From positions 142,082-206,081 of the forward strand of contig NZ_PVNG01000027.1 in assembly GCF_003001935.1 (NCBI RefSeq): DNA of 64,000 bases. The letters run 5' to 3'. The stretch comes from Nonomuraea fuscirosea. GTDB lineage: Bacteria; Actinomycetota; Actinomycetes; Streptosporangiales; Streptosporangiaceae. The notes beneath the pieces were generated by a model that had not been told where the DNA came from, ran no database searches, and saw only the letters and a program-made list of their open reading frames with translations. Shown in pieces: positions 33,150 to 41,190 of the stretch. How positions within the stretch are numbered: position 1 is the first letter of the stretch; every line of letters begins with the position of its first letter. Both the position numbers and the translations under genes were made by a program.

Positions 33150-33650
33150 TCAGTTGTAGTAGCGGCGGGCGCTGGAGCCCACGCGCGAGATGTCGGTGCC
33201 GTAGATGTGCAGGCTGATGGCGATCTCGTCGCCGATGTTGCGGATGCGGTGGATGTCGCCGGGCGGCGCGAAGCCGCTGACCTCGCCGGGCGGGGTGTCT
33301 CGCGCGCCGATGGGATTGAGGGCTTCGTCGAACAGTTCCTCGTGCTCGACGCCCGACAGCACGCCCACGACGCACCAGGTGATGTGGTCGTGGATGCGGG
33401 TGGTCTGTCCGGGGCGCCAGACCAGGCTGAGGATGGAGAACGCGCCGTCGGGCTCGACGTGCAGGAGGTGGCCGGCGACGCGGTCGGGCTCGCCGAGGCG
33501 CTGGCCGGGGGTCAGGAGTTCGGGGCCCGGGAGGTGGGTGCGGAGCTCGTCGGCGACCAGTTCCGCGGTTTTCGTCCAGTCGGTTCGTACGTCGACCGCC
33601 TGGCGTACGGCGGCGACGAGGTCGGTGAGGGTTGCCAGGGTCTGGGTCAT
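33150..33650 (-). CDS. Cysteine-dioxygenase-like cupin
   Basis: 166-aa cupin of the cysteine dioxygenase family (Fe-dependent thiol oxidation). The metal-binding HDH stands in RIHDHITWCVVGVLSG and the third His in GDIHRIRN. Bacterial members oxidise cysteine or 3-mercaptopropionate. ATG at 33650 chosen (AAGG site upstream). First gene of the cluster and divergent from a LysR regulator, its likely controller. Confidence 0.85.
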   Translation of the reverse strand: MTQTLATLTDLVAAVRQAVDVRTDWTKTAELVADELRTHLPGPELLTPGQRLGEPDRVAGHLLHVEPDGAFSILSLVWRPGQTTRIHDHITWCVVGVLSGVEHEELFDEALNPIGARDTPPGEVSGFAPPGDIHRIRNIGDEIAISLHIYGTDISRVGSSARRYYN

Positions 33651-33753
33651 GGCCGCCTTCTCTTGCGAGGGGGTGCGTCCTGTTAAGGGTCCCAAGCGGC
33701 GACTTATACGTCTAATGACAATATTGGGGTTAATTCATGCGTACTCTGTATGT

Positions 33754-34668
33754 ATGCTGGATATCCCGAGGTTGAGGGTGCTCGCGGCCATCGCCGCGCA
33801 GGGTTCGGTCACCAAGGCCGCCAAGCAGCTGAACTACTCCCAGCCCGCGGTCAGCCGTCATCTGGCCAGGCTGGAAGCCGAGACCGGGGCCAAGCTCGTC
33901 CAGCGGGTCGGCCGGGGCATCCGGCTCACCCCCGAGGGAGAACACCTCGCCCGTCGCGCCGCCGAGATCGTCGGGCGGGTCGACACCGCGGCTACGGAAC
34001 TGTCCGCCATGGTGGGTCTGCGTACCGGGCGGGTCCGGGTGGCCGGGTTTCAGTCGGCGCTCGCGGCGCTGGTGCCGCATGCGGCGGGCACCCTGCGCCG
34101 TGAGCATCCCGGCATCGAGCTGCACCTGGTCGAGGCCCATCCGCGGGTGGCGCTCGATCTGCTGCGGGCCGGGGAGGTCGATGTCGCGGTCGGCTTCCGA
34201 TACGACGACGCGGCTCCGGACGACGTTCGCGCGACGCTGCTGTTCGACGACCCGATGTATCTGCTCAGCCTCGAATCTGGCCAGACGCTGGAAGGTCATC
34301 GTGACGCCGACTGGATCGCAGGGTGTGAGAACTGCCGCCGTGACTTCCTTGAGGCGTGCGCCAAGGTCGGGTTCGTTCCGTCGATCGCGTACATCACCGA
34401 CGACACCATTGTTCAGCAGGCGCTGGTCGCGGCGGGCATGGGGGTGACGACCATGCCGGGGCTGACGTTGCGCACGCACCACGCGCCTGGGATCGAGGTC
34501 AGTGTGCTGCCTGACTTCCGGCGGCGGGTCTATCTCGCTACTTATGGCGAACCGCCGGATCCGCCGGCGACGACGGCTTTCATCAGCGCGCTGCATCACG
34601 CCGTCGAGCAGACCCGGCCTGGTGAGCCGGCCCCAGCCGTTGCGGCCCGACTGCCGCACGGGGATTGA
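33754..34668 (+). CDS. LysR-family regulator
   Basis: 304-aa regulator: N-terminal winged HTH (RLRVLAAIAAQGSVTKAAKQ, YSQPAVSRHLARLEAETG) and a LysR substrate-binding domain (VDVAVGFRYDD). Contains a CENC pair (GCENCRRDF), which might be redox-sensitive. Divergent from the cysteine-dioxygenase operon with a 103-bp gap carrying AT-rich sequence and the imperfect inverted repeat CATGCGTAC-TCT-GTATGTATG at the start codon. No ribosome site, so possibly leaderless. Confidence 0.85.
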   Translation: MLDIPRLRVLAAIAAQGSVTKAAKQLNYSQPAVSRHLARLEAETGAKLVQRVGRGIRLTPEGEHLARRAAEIVGRVDTAATELSAMVGLRTGRVRVAGFQSALAALVPHAAGTLRREHPGIELHLVEAHPRVALDLLRAGEVDVAVGFRYDDAAPDDVRATLLFDDPMYLLSLESGQTLEGHRDADWIAGCENCRRDFLEACAKVGFVPSIAYITDDTIVQQALVAAGMGVTTMPGLTLRTHHAPGIEVSVLPDFRRRVYLATYGEPPDPPATTAFISALHHAVEQTRPGEPAPAVAARLPHGD

Positions 34669-34724
34669 CGCGTGGCGCGCGGCGGTGTGGGTGGGCACGT
34701 GATGTCTCGTTGACGGCGCGGAGG

Positions 34725-35486
34725 TCAGCAGTCGTCGCGTAGGGCGCGGAGGGTTTCGGCCTGTTCGGCGGTGACTCCCTTGGCGCGTTGGTCGACGGCT
34801 TCCTGGGCGGTGAGGCCGGCGCCTGCCCAGGACGCGGTCTCCTCGTACGGGATGCCGGCCTGCCACCACTCGCGGGCGACCGCCATCGGGGTGAGGCCGC
34901 GCTGGATGTAGCGGCGCGCCTCGGCCGGTCGGAGGCCGAGTTCCTGCCACATGCGTGCGGTGGAGGCGTCGATGCCGTACCCGGCCCAGGCGATGGCTTC
35001 GTCGTCCACCCAGTCGGCGTCGATGTAGCTGTACATGACCAGCGCTCCGGCGTTGCCCGCGCGGCGGATGAAGCGCTGGGCGCGGTCTCGCGGGTCGTCG
35101 GTGCCGAAGGACATCAGGCTGGTGAACGCGTCGCCGGGCGCGGTCGGGTCGTCCGTCTGGCGTGGCTCGCGGCCGTGTTTCACGTCGAACGCCTGGTCCG
35201 GGGTGAACCCCTTCTCCCGGTACGTCAGCGCTTCGTCCAGGGCGAACTCGTACTCGTGCCAGAGCAGTGCCTCTGCTGGGCCGAGTCCGGCGGCGCGGCA
35301 GGTGGCGATGCGTTCTGGGGTGATGCGGGCGGTGGTCCACTGCGTGGCGAGTGCGGGGTCGGTGATTCCGGCCCGTCGCCACGCGGAGGCTTGGCCCGCT
35401 GTGAGTCGCCAGTCCCACCAGCGGTGGCCCTCGTCGTCGGGGATTCCGGCCGCGCGGTAGGGCGCCGGGTCGAAGTGCTGGGTCAT
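34725..35486 (-). CDS. Tryptophan/glycine helical-repeat protein
   Basis: 253-aa protein of unknown function built from about ten short repeats of roughly 11-14 residues with consensus xAGxxxxxAxxW (for example WRRAGITDPALATQW, CRAAGLGPAEALLW, QRGLTPMAVAREWW, QAGIPYEETASW). Likely forms a helical solenoid for protein contact. ATG overlaps the VWA gene's stop by 4 bp (ATGA), so it is the third gene of a MoxR-VWA cassette. A decayed copy of its 3' end lies at 32032-32102. Confidence 0.75.
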   Translation of the reverse strand: MTQHFDPAPYRAAGIPDDEGHRWWDWRLTAGQASAWRRAGITDPALATQWTTARITPERIATCRAAGLGPAEALLWHEYEFALDEALTYREKGFTPDQAFDVKHGREPRQTDDPTAPGDAFTSLMSFGTDDPRDRAQRFIRRAGNAGALVMYSYIDADWVDDEAIAWAGYGIDASTARMWQELGLRPAEARRYIQRGLTPMAVAREWWQAGIPYEETASWAGAGLTAQEAVDQRAKGVTAEQAETLRALRDDC

Positions 35487-36676
35487 TCTCCTCCGATCTG
35501 TACGGTTCGCGCCCAGGCAGGCGCCTGCCCGCCCTTGTCGAGCAGACCGACGACGACCCGGCTTCGGGTGGGAGGACGGTCGGGCCACGGGGTGCGTCCG
35601 TCGGTGAGTGCGATGATCAGGTCCGGCGGTGGTCCCGATGCTTGTGCTGCCTCGAATCCGGCTCGGAGGTCGGTCCCTCCGCCGCCGCCGAGTCGTAGGT
35701 CGGTGATCCGGGCGAGGGTCTGGGGGCGGTACGCCTGCGCGTCACAGGAGATCACCGTCACCTTGCGCCGTCCGACGCCGACGGCCCGCAGCACGCCGGT
35801 CACCTCGGCCAACGCCTGTCCGAGCATGCCCTCGGTGATCGAGCCTGAAGTGTCGATCAGCACGGTGACCGATGGGGCCGGGCGGTGCAGGCTCGGCAGC
35901 ACGATGCCGGGGAGTGCGGCGGCCCTGCGTGACGGGGTGCGGTAGGTGTAGTCCACCCGGCCCGCTGCCTGGGCCAGGCCGTGGCGGATGGTGGTGGACA
36001 GGTGGCGTCGCCAGTTGATGGTGGGTTCGAGCACCTGGTCGGCCCAGCGGAGCCAACCGGCGGGAATGTCGTCGCGGGCGTCGAGGCGTTCGCGGATGCG
36101 GCGGGCGGTGTCGAGCGCGGTGAGCCGGGCGCCGGTGGCGGACAGCCCGGGTCTGTCGGTCTGCCACGGCCTGGGCTGACCGTCACAGCCGCTCCCGCAG
36201 TCCACCGGCTGTTCGTCGCGGAGGCGGTCGCCTTCCTGCACTCGTACGGATAGAGCCTGGTGGTACTGCTCGGCGGTCCAGCCTTCTGGCAGTTCCAGGC
36301 GTGCTGGGGTGATCGCGTCCGGTGGTAGTGGCAGGTCGGTGAGGTCGTCGTTGATCTCCGCGTCGGCTGCCAGGTTCCAGTTCCGGCGTTCCAGGCGTTC
36401 GTTCGTGCCCGGGTAGCGGCGGGCGTGGTCCCGTAGCAGGTGGCCGGTCTGGTGGATCAGCCAGAAGCCCACTTCGGGGACGCTGCGTCGTTCCAGCTCC
36501 TTCGCCCCGACGTACACATGCCAGGCCGTGTCGACGGGGAAACGCCTGATCTCGCCGGGCACCACGATCGGGTCCAGGGCCAGCAGTGCTCCGCTCAGGT
36601 ACGGTGCTCGTGCCACGGCCCATACTCGGGCCGCTGCCCATTTGTCCCACAGCTCGGGGGACAGTGGCTCATTCAT
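35483..36676 (-). CDS. VWA / DUF2201-type protein
   Basis: 397 aa. The N-terminal half matches the DUF2201 putative metallopeptidase region, but its expected HExxH reads HQTGH (residues 75-79), followed by WNLAADAEIND. The C-terminal half is a von Willebrand A domain with an intact MIDAS (DTSGS, GGGGGTDL, TDGRTP). VWA proteins partner with MoxR ATPases to remodel or load metals into other proteins. Overlaps the MoxR stop by 8 bp and the repeat gene's start by 4 bp. The Gln for Glu change suggests loss of peptidase activity. Confidence 0.85.
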   Translation of the reverse strand: MNEPLSPELWDKWAAARVWAVARAPYLSGALLALDPIVVPGEIRRFPVDTAWHVYVGAKELERRSVPEVGFWLIHQTGHLLRDHARRYPGTNERLERRNWNLAADAEINDDLTDLPLPPDAITPARLELPEGWTAEQYHQALSVRVQEGDRLRDEQPVDCGSGCDGQPRPWQTDRPGLSATGARLTALDTARRIRERLDARDDIPAGWLRWADQVLEPTINWRRHLSTTIRHGLAQAAGRVDYTYRTPSRRAAALPGIVLPSLHRPAPSVTVLIDTSGSITEGMLGQALAEVTGVLRAVGVGRRKVTVISCDAQAYRPQTLARITDLRLGGGGGTDLRAGFEAAQASGPPPDLIIALTDGRTPWPDRPPTRSRVVVGLLDKGGQAPAWARTVQIGGE

Positions 36677-37868
36677 GGAGCAGTCCGGCTGCGCGCAGGA
36701 TCGGTGTCAGTTCCAGCAGGGCCATGGGCAGTCGTGCCCCGGGCGGGCGGTGCTGGGCGAGGGCGCGGGCGGCCAGGGTGGCGACGTCGGGGGCGGTTCT
36801 GGCGGCCTTGGCGATCACGCGCCAGGCGGCGTCCCACAGGTCGCCGCTGCCGTCGGCCACCGCGACCGCCACCACCGACGTCAGTACGGCGAAGGCCCGG
36901 TCGCCGCGTCTGGGCAGCTCGAACGCGTCCGGGTCGGCGAGCACCGCCATCGGGTCGGGCAGGTCGAGGCGTTCCAGCCAGGACAGGAACTCCAGTGCCG
37001 CTCCCTCCCCGACGGCCCCCGCCACGAGCACGGCCAGCACCTCGGACGACGCGGCGGCGGACCGGCAGGCGGCGAGCAGGCGGGCGGCGGCCTCCCAGGA
37101 GCGGGGGCTGGGCCAGCCCTTGCCGGCGGCGTCGCCCGAGGGGACCTGGATCGCCAGCGTGGGCCGTACCTCCAGGAACGCCGCCACGACCGCCCGTGCC
37201 CGCGCGACCTCCTCGGGCGAGGCCGGTCGTTCGAACCCGGACAGCGGCGGGCGGGGGAATCCGATGGCCAGCCCCCGGGCGATCCGCCTGCCGTCCACCG
37301 GCCAGTCGAGGTGGACGAGGCGGTTGGCCAGCGGTGCGGCCAGGTCCCAGCCGTCGGCGGCCTCCTCGGGTGGGTTCGCGGCTGCCACGATGCGTACTTT
37401 GTCGGGCAGGCGTAGGTCGCCGACCGTCCGTTCCAGCACCACCCGGAGCATCGCCGCCTGTACGGCTGGAGGAGCGGTGGTGAGCTCGTCTAGGAAGAGG
37501 AGGCCGTGACCGGCGGTGGCCAGGCGTTGGGCCCATGCGGGTGGTGCCAGCCGCATCGTGCCGTCGGCGATCACCGGCAGGCCGGCGAAGTCGCTCGGCT
37601 CCCTGATCGAGCCGATGACGACCTCGATCGGCCAGTTCAGGGACTCGGCCAGGGACAGGACGGCGGACGTCTTGCCGGTGCCGGGGCTGCCCCACAGCAA
37701 GGCGGGCACTCCGGCCGACACCGCGATCGACAACGCCTCAGCCGCCGTCCCGCCGTGATCCTCAATGGCCGGCCCGCTCCACTCCTCGGCTGCGGGTCCT
37801 CTGTGCCCGTCACCGGTCGTCTCGTCCCACCCCTCAGACGCCGGCTCGCCGTGCTCGTCAGGCGTCAC
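36669..37868 (-). CDS. MoxR-family AAA+ ATPase
   Basis: 399-aa AAA+ ATPase: Walker A WGSPGTGKTS, Walker B GLLFLDELTTAP, sensor 1 RIVAAANPPEE. The first ~35 residues are an acidic, repetitive extension (GPAAEEWSGPAIEDHGG). Expected to act as a chaperone with the VWA protein encoded next. Its start overlaps the end of the serine hydrolase gene upstream by 11 bp. Confidence 0.88.
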   Translation of the reverse strand: MTPDEHGEPASEGWDETTGDGHRGPAAEEWSGPAIEDHGGTAAEALSIAVSAGVPALLWGSPGTGKTSAVLSLAESLNWPIEVVIGSIREPSDFAGLPVIADGTMRLAPPAWAQRLATAGHGLLFLDELTTAPPAVQAAMLRVVLERTVGDLRLPDKVRIVAAANPPEEAADGWDLAAPLANRLVHLDWPVDGRRIARGLAIGFPRPPLSGFERPASPEEVARARAVVAAFLEVRPTLAIQVPSGDAAGKGWPSPRSWEAAARLLAACRSAAASSEVLAVLVAGAVGEGAALEFLSWLERLDLPDPMAVLADPDAFELPRRGDRAFAVLTSVVAVAVADGSGDLWDAAWRVIAKAARTAPDVATLAARALAQHRPPGARLPMALLELTPILRAAGLLHE

Positions 37869-39345
37869 GTCGTACGCCTTCCCCCTGCCAGAACGCCCCG
37901 AGCCCCGGCACGCCCAACTGCCGTTTGAGCAGCTCCAGCTCGTGTGCGGGCAGTTCGCGGCGGACGAGCTCGGCGTTGTCGCGCAGCGGATGATCCGTCA
38001 TCCGTACCTGTCCGGCGGCCTCGCGGAACGCCCGCGCATCCCACGGAACGCCGGGGGCCACGACCGCGCCTTCCGCGATTCCGGCCAACTCTTCAGCGGT
38101 AGGACGGGTGGTGATGCCGAGCCGGGTGGTGAGTCGGTCGCCGGTCAGCAGCCCGGCCAGGTAGCTGAGGCCGTCCTGGGCGTGGCGGCGGCGGGGGTCG
38201 GCTCCGTGTACCCAGGCGGTGACGATCTCGGCGATCAGCCGGGCGGCCGCGTGGCTGGGGCGGTCGGAGGTGCCGAAGTCGCCGAGGTCCAGCTGGTTCG
38301 CGGCGATCACCAGCGCGATCCGGTCCTCGGTCCAGCCGCGGGTGAAGTGGCTCCAACCCCACGGGTACTCGCCGCCGTGCCCGATATAGGGGTGCCCGCC
38401 CCCGAAGCCGCCCGAGCCGCCCGAGCCGTCGAAGACGTTGAAGACGAAGCCGATCGAGGTGTCCTGGCTCGGCCCGGTGAGGGTGCCGCCGGGCGCCTGT
38501 GCCGTGATCATCTGCCGGGCGGTGCCGGGCGACAGTACGCCGCCTCCGCCGCCGAGCAGGGCGAGCACGAATCTGGCGTGGTCGGACGGCGTGCTCAGCG
38601 CGGACCCCGCCGGGTAGTCGCCCGCGTAGAGCTGGGGGAGCGGCAGGCGCAGGCCCGGCAGGGTCGCGTACCCGGTCGAACGGCGTGCGAGCAGCTCGGC
38701 CGGGACGAAGTCGGGATGTTGCGCCCTGGGGAAGACGGTCGACGACATGCCCAGTGGCGCGAACACGTGCTCGCGTACGTACTCCGAGAAAGAGAAGCCC
38801 TCAGGGTTCAGCAGCTCGACGAGCCGTCCGACCACGGCGATCCCGACGTTGCTGTACTGGTACGCGGCCCCCACCGGCCCAGCCCAGAACGGCGTCAGCG
38901 CGCCCCCGTACGCGTCCGATCGCCCGGCCGCGAACACCCGCCGCAGGTGCTCCTCCAGCGGCGGAGGCGGCACACGGTCGAAATTGCCCAGGTTGATGCC
39001 CAGCCCGCTGCGGTGGGTCAGCAGGTCGCGCAGCGTGATCGGGCGCGGGCCGTGCGGGTTGACGATCGGCAGGTGCTTCTCGATCGGGTCGTCCAGCCCG
39101 ATCAGGCCCCGCTCCACGAGCTGCAGGGCGGCCACGCCGGTGTACGCCTTGGCGTCCGAGCCCGTGGGGCCGATCGTGTCCGTGGTCATGGGGCGGCCGG
39201 TGGCCAGGTCGGAGTGCCCGTACGCCCTGGTCAGCGCCACCTCCGTGCCGACGCCCACCGCGATCGAGAGCCCCGGCGTGCCGCAGTGATCCATGATCTC
39301 CGGCACGAACGCGTCCAGCGCCTCGGCCAAGCCATCGATGTCCAT
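37858..39345 (-). CDS. Serine hydrolase, beta-lactamase / class C fold
   Basis: 495-aa enzyme of the beta-lactamase-related family. The SxxK motif is Ser63-Asp-Ala-Lys66 and the YxN motif Tyr164-Ser-Asn166. No signal peptide, so cytoplasmic; an esterase or peptidase is likely, an antibiotic target or resistance role unlikely. Length exceeds the ~380-aa core, with an extra C-terminal domain. Divergent from the HTH/Clp-N gene across an 18-bp inverted repeat; overlaps the MoxR gene downstream, so the four genes may be one transcript. Confidence 0.85.
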   Translation of the reverse strand: MDIDGLAEALDAFVPEIMDHCGTPGLSIAVGVGTEVALTRAYGHSDLATGRPMTTDTIGPTGSDAKAYTGVAALQLVERGLIGLDDPIEKHLPIVNPHGPRPITLRDLLTHRSGLGINLGNFDRVPPPPLEEHLRRVFAAGRSDAYGGALTPFWAGPVGAAYQYSNVGIAVVGRLVELLNPEGFSFSEYVREHVFAPLGMSSTVFPRAQHPDFVPAELLARRSTGYATLPGLRLPLPQLYAGDYPAGSALSTPSDHARFVLALLGGGGGVLSPGTARQMITAQAPGGTLTGPSQDTSIGFVFNVFDGSGGSGGFGGGHPYIGHGGEYPWGWSHFTRGWTEDRIALVIAANQLDLGDFGTSDRPSHAAARLIAEIVTAWVHGADPRRRHAQDGLSYLAGLLTGDRLTTRLGITTRPTAEELAGIAEGAVVAPGVPWDARAFREAAGQVRMTDHPLRDNAELVRRELPAHELELLKRQLGVPGLGAFWQGEGVRRDA

Positions 39346-39348
39346 GCG

Positions 39349-39393
39349 TCAATGCTTGCCTTGACACTCGCACAATGTCAAGGCGAGCATTGA
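39349..39393. promoter_or_regulatory. 18-bp inverted repeat in divergent promoter
   Basis: Left arm TCAATGCTTGCCTTGACA (39349-39366), right arm TGTCAAGGCGAGCATTGA (39376-39393): 17 of 18 positions pair, with a 9-nt centre. Each arm contains a TTGACA-like -35 element. It begins four bases from the hydrolase start codon, so it almost certainly controls both genes. Confidence 0.7.
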
Positions 39394-39396
39394 CGG

Positions 39397-39402
39397 CATA
39401 AT
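39397..39402 (+). promoter_or_regulatory. -10 element for a leaderless transcript
   Basis: CATAAT six bases before the GTG start of the HTH/Clp-N gene, with no ribosome site between. Transcription would start at or next to the GTG. Confidence 0.5.
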
Positions 39403-39408
39403 GGTACG

Positions 39409-40131
39409 GTGCCCGAGCTACCCGACCTCACCGCCCTGCTGTCGATCGTCGAAGAGCGCGACCCCACCGCCGACCCCCTCAGCCGCCTCACCGTGGCCGA
39501 AGGGGTGCTGTCCGATCTGCAGGGCATCGGTGACCGGCTGCTCGGCTACCTGGTCGAGCTGGCCAGGGCCGAAGGCTGCTCGTGGTCCGACATCGGCGAC
39601 CACCTCGGCATCAGCCGCCAGGCCGCCCAGCAGCGTTACGGCCGCCGCTGGTCCAGTCTCACCGTCGCCGACCTCGCGCAGTCGGGGGCGTTCGACCGCT
39701 ACACGGCCCGCGCCAAGCAGACGCTCGAACGGGCCGAGGCCCACGCTCGTCGCCTGGAACAGCCCGCCGTCGGCGCGGATCACCTGCTGCTCGCCATCCT
39801 CGACGATCCCGAGACGCTGGCCGTACGCGCCATCGCCGCTCAGGGGGTGGATCCGTCCGCCCTCCGCGTCGAACTCGCCCGCGGCCTGACCGCCGGCTCG
39901 GAGACGACGGCGACGATCCCCATCGGGCCCGAGGCTCGACGCGTCCTGACGGCCACGCTGGCCGAGACGGCCGAGCTGCAGCACAACTACGTCGGCACCG
40001 AGCACATGCTGCTGGGCCTGCTGCGTGACAGGTCCAGCACGTTCCTGCGCGATCACGGCATCGACCTGGAGCCGACGCGGGCGGCCGTCCGTGCGGCTCT
40101 GGAGGCGTTCCTGCGTTCCAGGGAGCCCTGA
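39409..40131 (+). CDS. HTH plus Clp-N domain protein
   Basis: 240 aa. The N-terminal part contains a helix-turn-helix (SWSDIGDHLGISRQAAQQRY) and the C-terminal part has two Clp N-terminal repeats (AVGADHLLLAILDDPETLA; YVGTEHMLLGLLRD), which in ClpA/ClpC bind substrates or adaptors. No ATPase follows. It is a likely DNA-binding protein that senses via the Clp-N fold and may bind the large inverted repeat before its own gene. GTG start, apparently leaderless. Confidence 0.8.
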   Translation: MPELPDLTALLSIVEERDPTADPLSRLTVAEGVLSDLQGIGDRLLGYLVELARAEGCSWSDIGDHLGISRQAAQQRYGRRWSSLTVADLAQSGAFDRYTARAKQTLERAEAHARRLEQPAVGADHLLLAILDDPETLAVRAIAAQGVDPSALRVELARGLTAGSETTATIPIGPEARRVLTATLAETAELQHNYVGTEHMLLGLLRDRSSTFLRDHGIDLEPTRAAVRAALEAFLRSREP

Positions 40132-40215
40132 GCCGATCGTCACGGCGACGTCTCCGCGCGCAGTCGGGTCGGGATGCGGAAGGCGGTGCGGAGGTTCGAC
40201 GAGCTAAGGTCATCG

Positions 40216-40230
40216 ATAGGTCGGGCCTAT
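40216..40230. promoter_or_regulatory. LysR operator candidate, regulator side
   Basis: ATAGG-TCGGG-CCTAT, perfect 5-bp arms with a 5-nt centre, ending 16 bp before the LysR GTG. Matches the T-N11-A pattern of LysR sites and is repeated at 41118-41132 before the dehydrogenase gene. Confidence 0.6.
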
Positions 40231-40246
40231 GGGAGCGGAGCAACGT

Positions 40247-41134
40247 GTGGACGTCCGGCAGCTCGAATACTTCCTCGCCGTCGTCGACCACGGGGGTTTC
40301 AGCAAGGGCGCGCGGGCGCTGTTCATGGCGCAGCCCTCGCTCTCGCAGGCGATCAAGGCGCTGGAGAAGGACCTGGGCAGCCTGCTCTTCCACCGCGTCG
40401 GCAGGCGCGTGGTGCTCACCGACGCGGGACGGGCGCTGATCGAGCCGGCCAGGCAGGTCGTCCGCAGCATGGAGGTGGCCAGGGCCAGCGTGGCCGCCGT
40501 CGAGGGGATGGTGCGCGGCAGCGTCGCCATCGCCGCGATGCCGTCGCCGGCCGTGGAGCCGCTGAGCAGCATGATCGACCGCTTCCGCCGCCTGCACCCG
40601 GACGTGCGGGTCGTCGTGCGGGACGCGCCGGTGCCGCAGGCGGTGATCGAGTCGGTACGCACGGGCGTCACGGAGCTCGGCCTGCTGTCGGCCTGGGAGC
40701 TGCCCACGGTCTCCGACGTGCGCCTGCACCCTGTCGAGGAGCAGCGCTTCGTGCTCGTCGCCGCGCCGGACGGCCCCTTCGAACCGGCCCCCACGCTGCC
40801 CCGCGAACGCCTGGCCGGCCAGCGTCTGATCGTCGGCGAGCACGGCACCGGCCTGCGCCGCCTGGTGGAGGAGATCCGCGCGTCGGGCGTGGAGGTGTCG
40901 ATCGCGGTCGAGTCGGAGCACCGGGAGTCGTTCCTGCCGCTGGTGCTCAAGGGCGTGGGCGTCGGCGTGCTGGCCGAGGCGTGGCGGACGCTGGCGGAGC
41001 GGGCGGGCGCGCTCGTCTTCGACCTCGACCCGCCGGCCTCGCTGCACCTGGCCATGGTCAGCAGGCAGAGCTGGCTCACCCCGGCCGCCACCGCGTTCCT
41101 GGCGACGGCTCGCGCTTATAGGCGCGGCCTATAG
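40247..41134 (+). CDS. LysR-family regulator of the dehydrogenase gene
   Basis: 295-aa regulator: HTH at the N-terminus (LEYFLAVVDHGGFSKGARAL, AQPSLSQAIKALEKDLGSLL) and a substrate-binding domain. GTG at 40247 chosen (GGAG six bases upstream and the usual VDVRQLEYF start); the ATG at 40229 lies inside the operator. The gene ends within the second operator copy, 57 bp before the dehydrogenase, so it probably activates that gene in response to a hydroxy-acid. Confidence 0.88.
   Translation: MDVRQLEYFLAVVDHGGFSKGARALFMAQPSLSQAIKALEKDLGSLLFHRVGRRVVLTDAGRALIEPARQVVRSMEVARASVAAVEGMVRGSVAIAAMPSPAVEPLSSMIDRFRRLHPDVRVVVRDAPVPQAVIESVRTGVTELGLLSAWELPTVSDVRLHPVEEQRFVLVAAPDGPFEPAPTLPRERLAGQRLIVGEHGTGLRRLVEEIRASGVEVSIAVESEHRESFLPLVLKGVGVGVLAEAWRTLAERAGALVFDLDPPASLHLAMVSRQSWLTPAATAFLATARAYRRGL
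41118..41132. promoter_or_regulatory. LysR operator candidate, target side
   Basis: ATAGG-CGCGG-CCTAT, extended to TATAGG...CCTATA (41117-41133). It covers the last codons and the stop of the LysR gene and lies 58 bp before the dehydrogenase ATG, the usual activation distance. Confidence 0.6.
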
Positions 41135-41190
41135 ATCGGATCGGGGGCTCATCTTGGACGTACGCTCCGTCCACCGCTTGAATCGGACCC

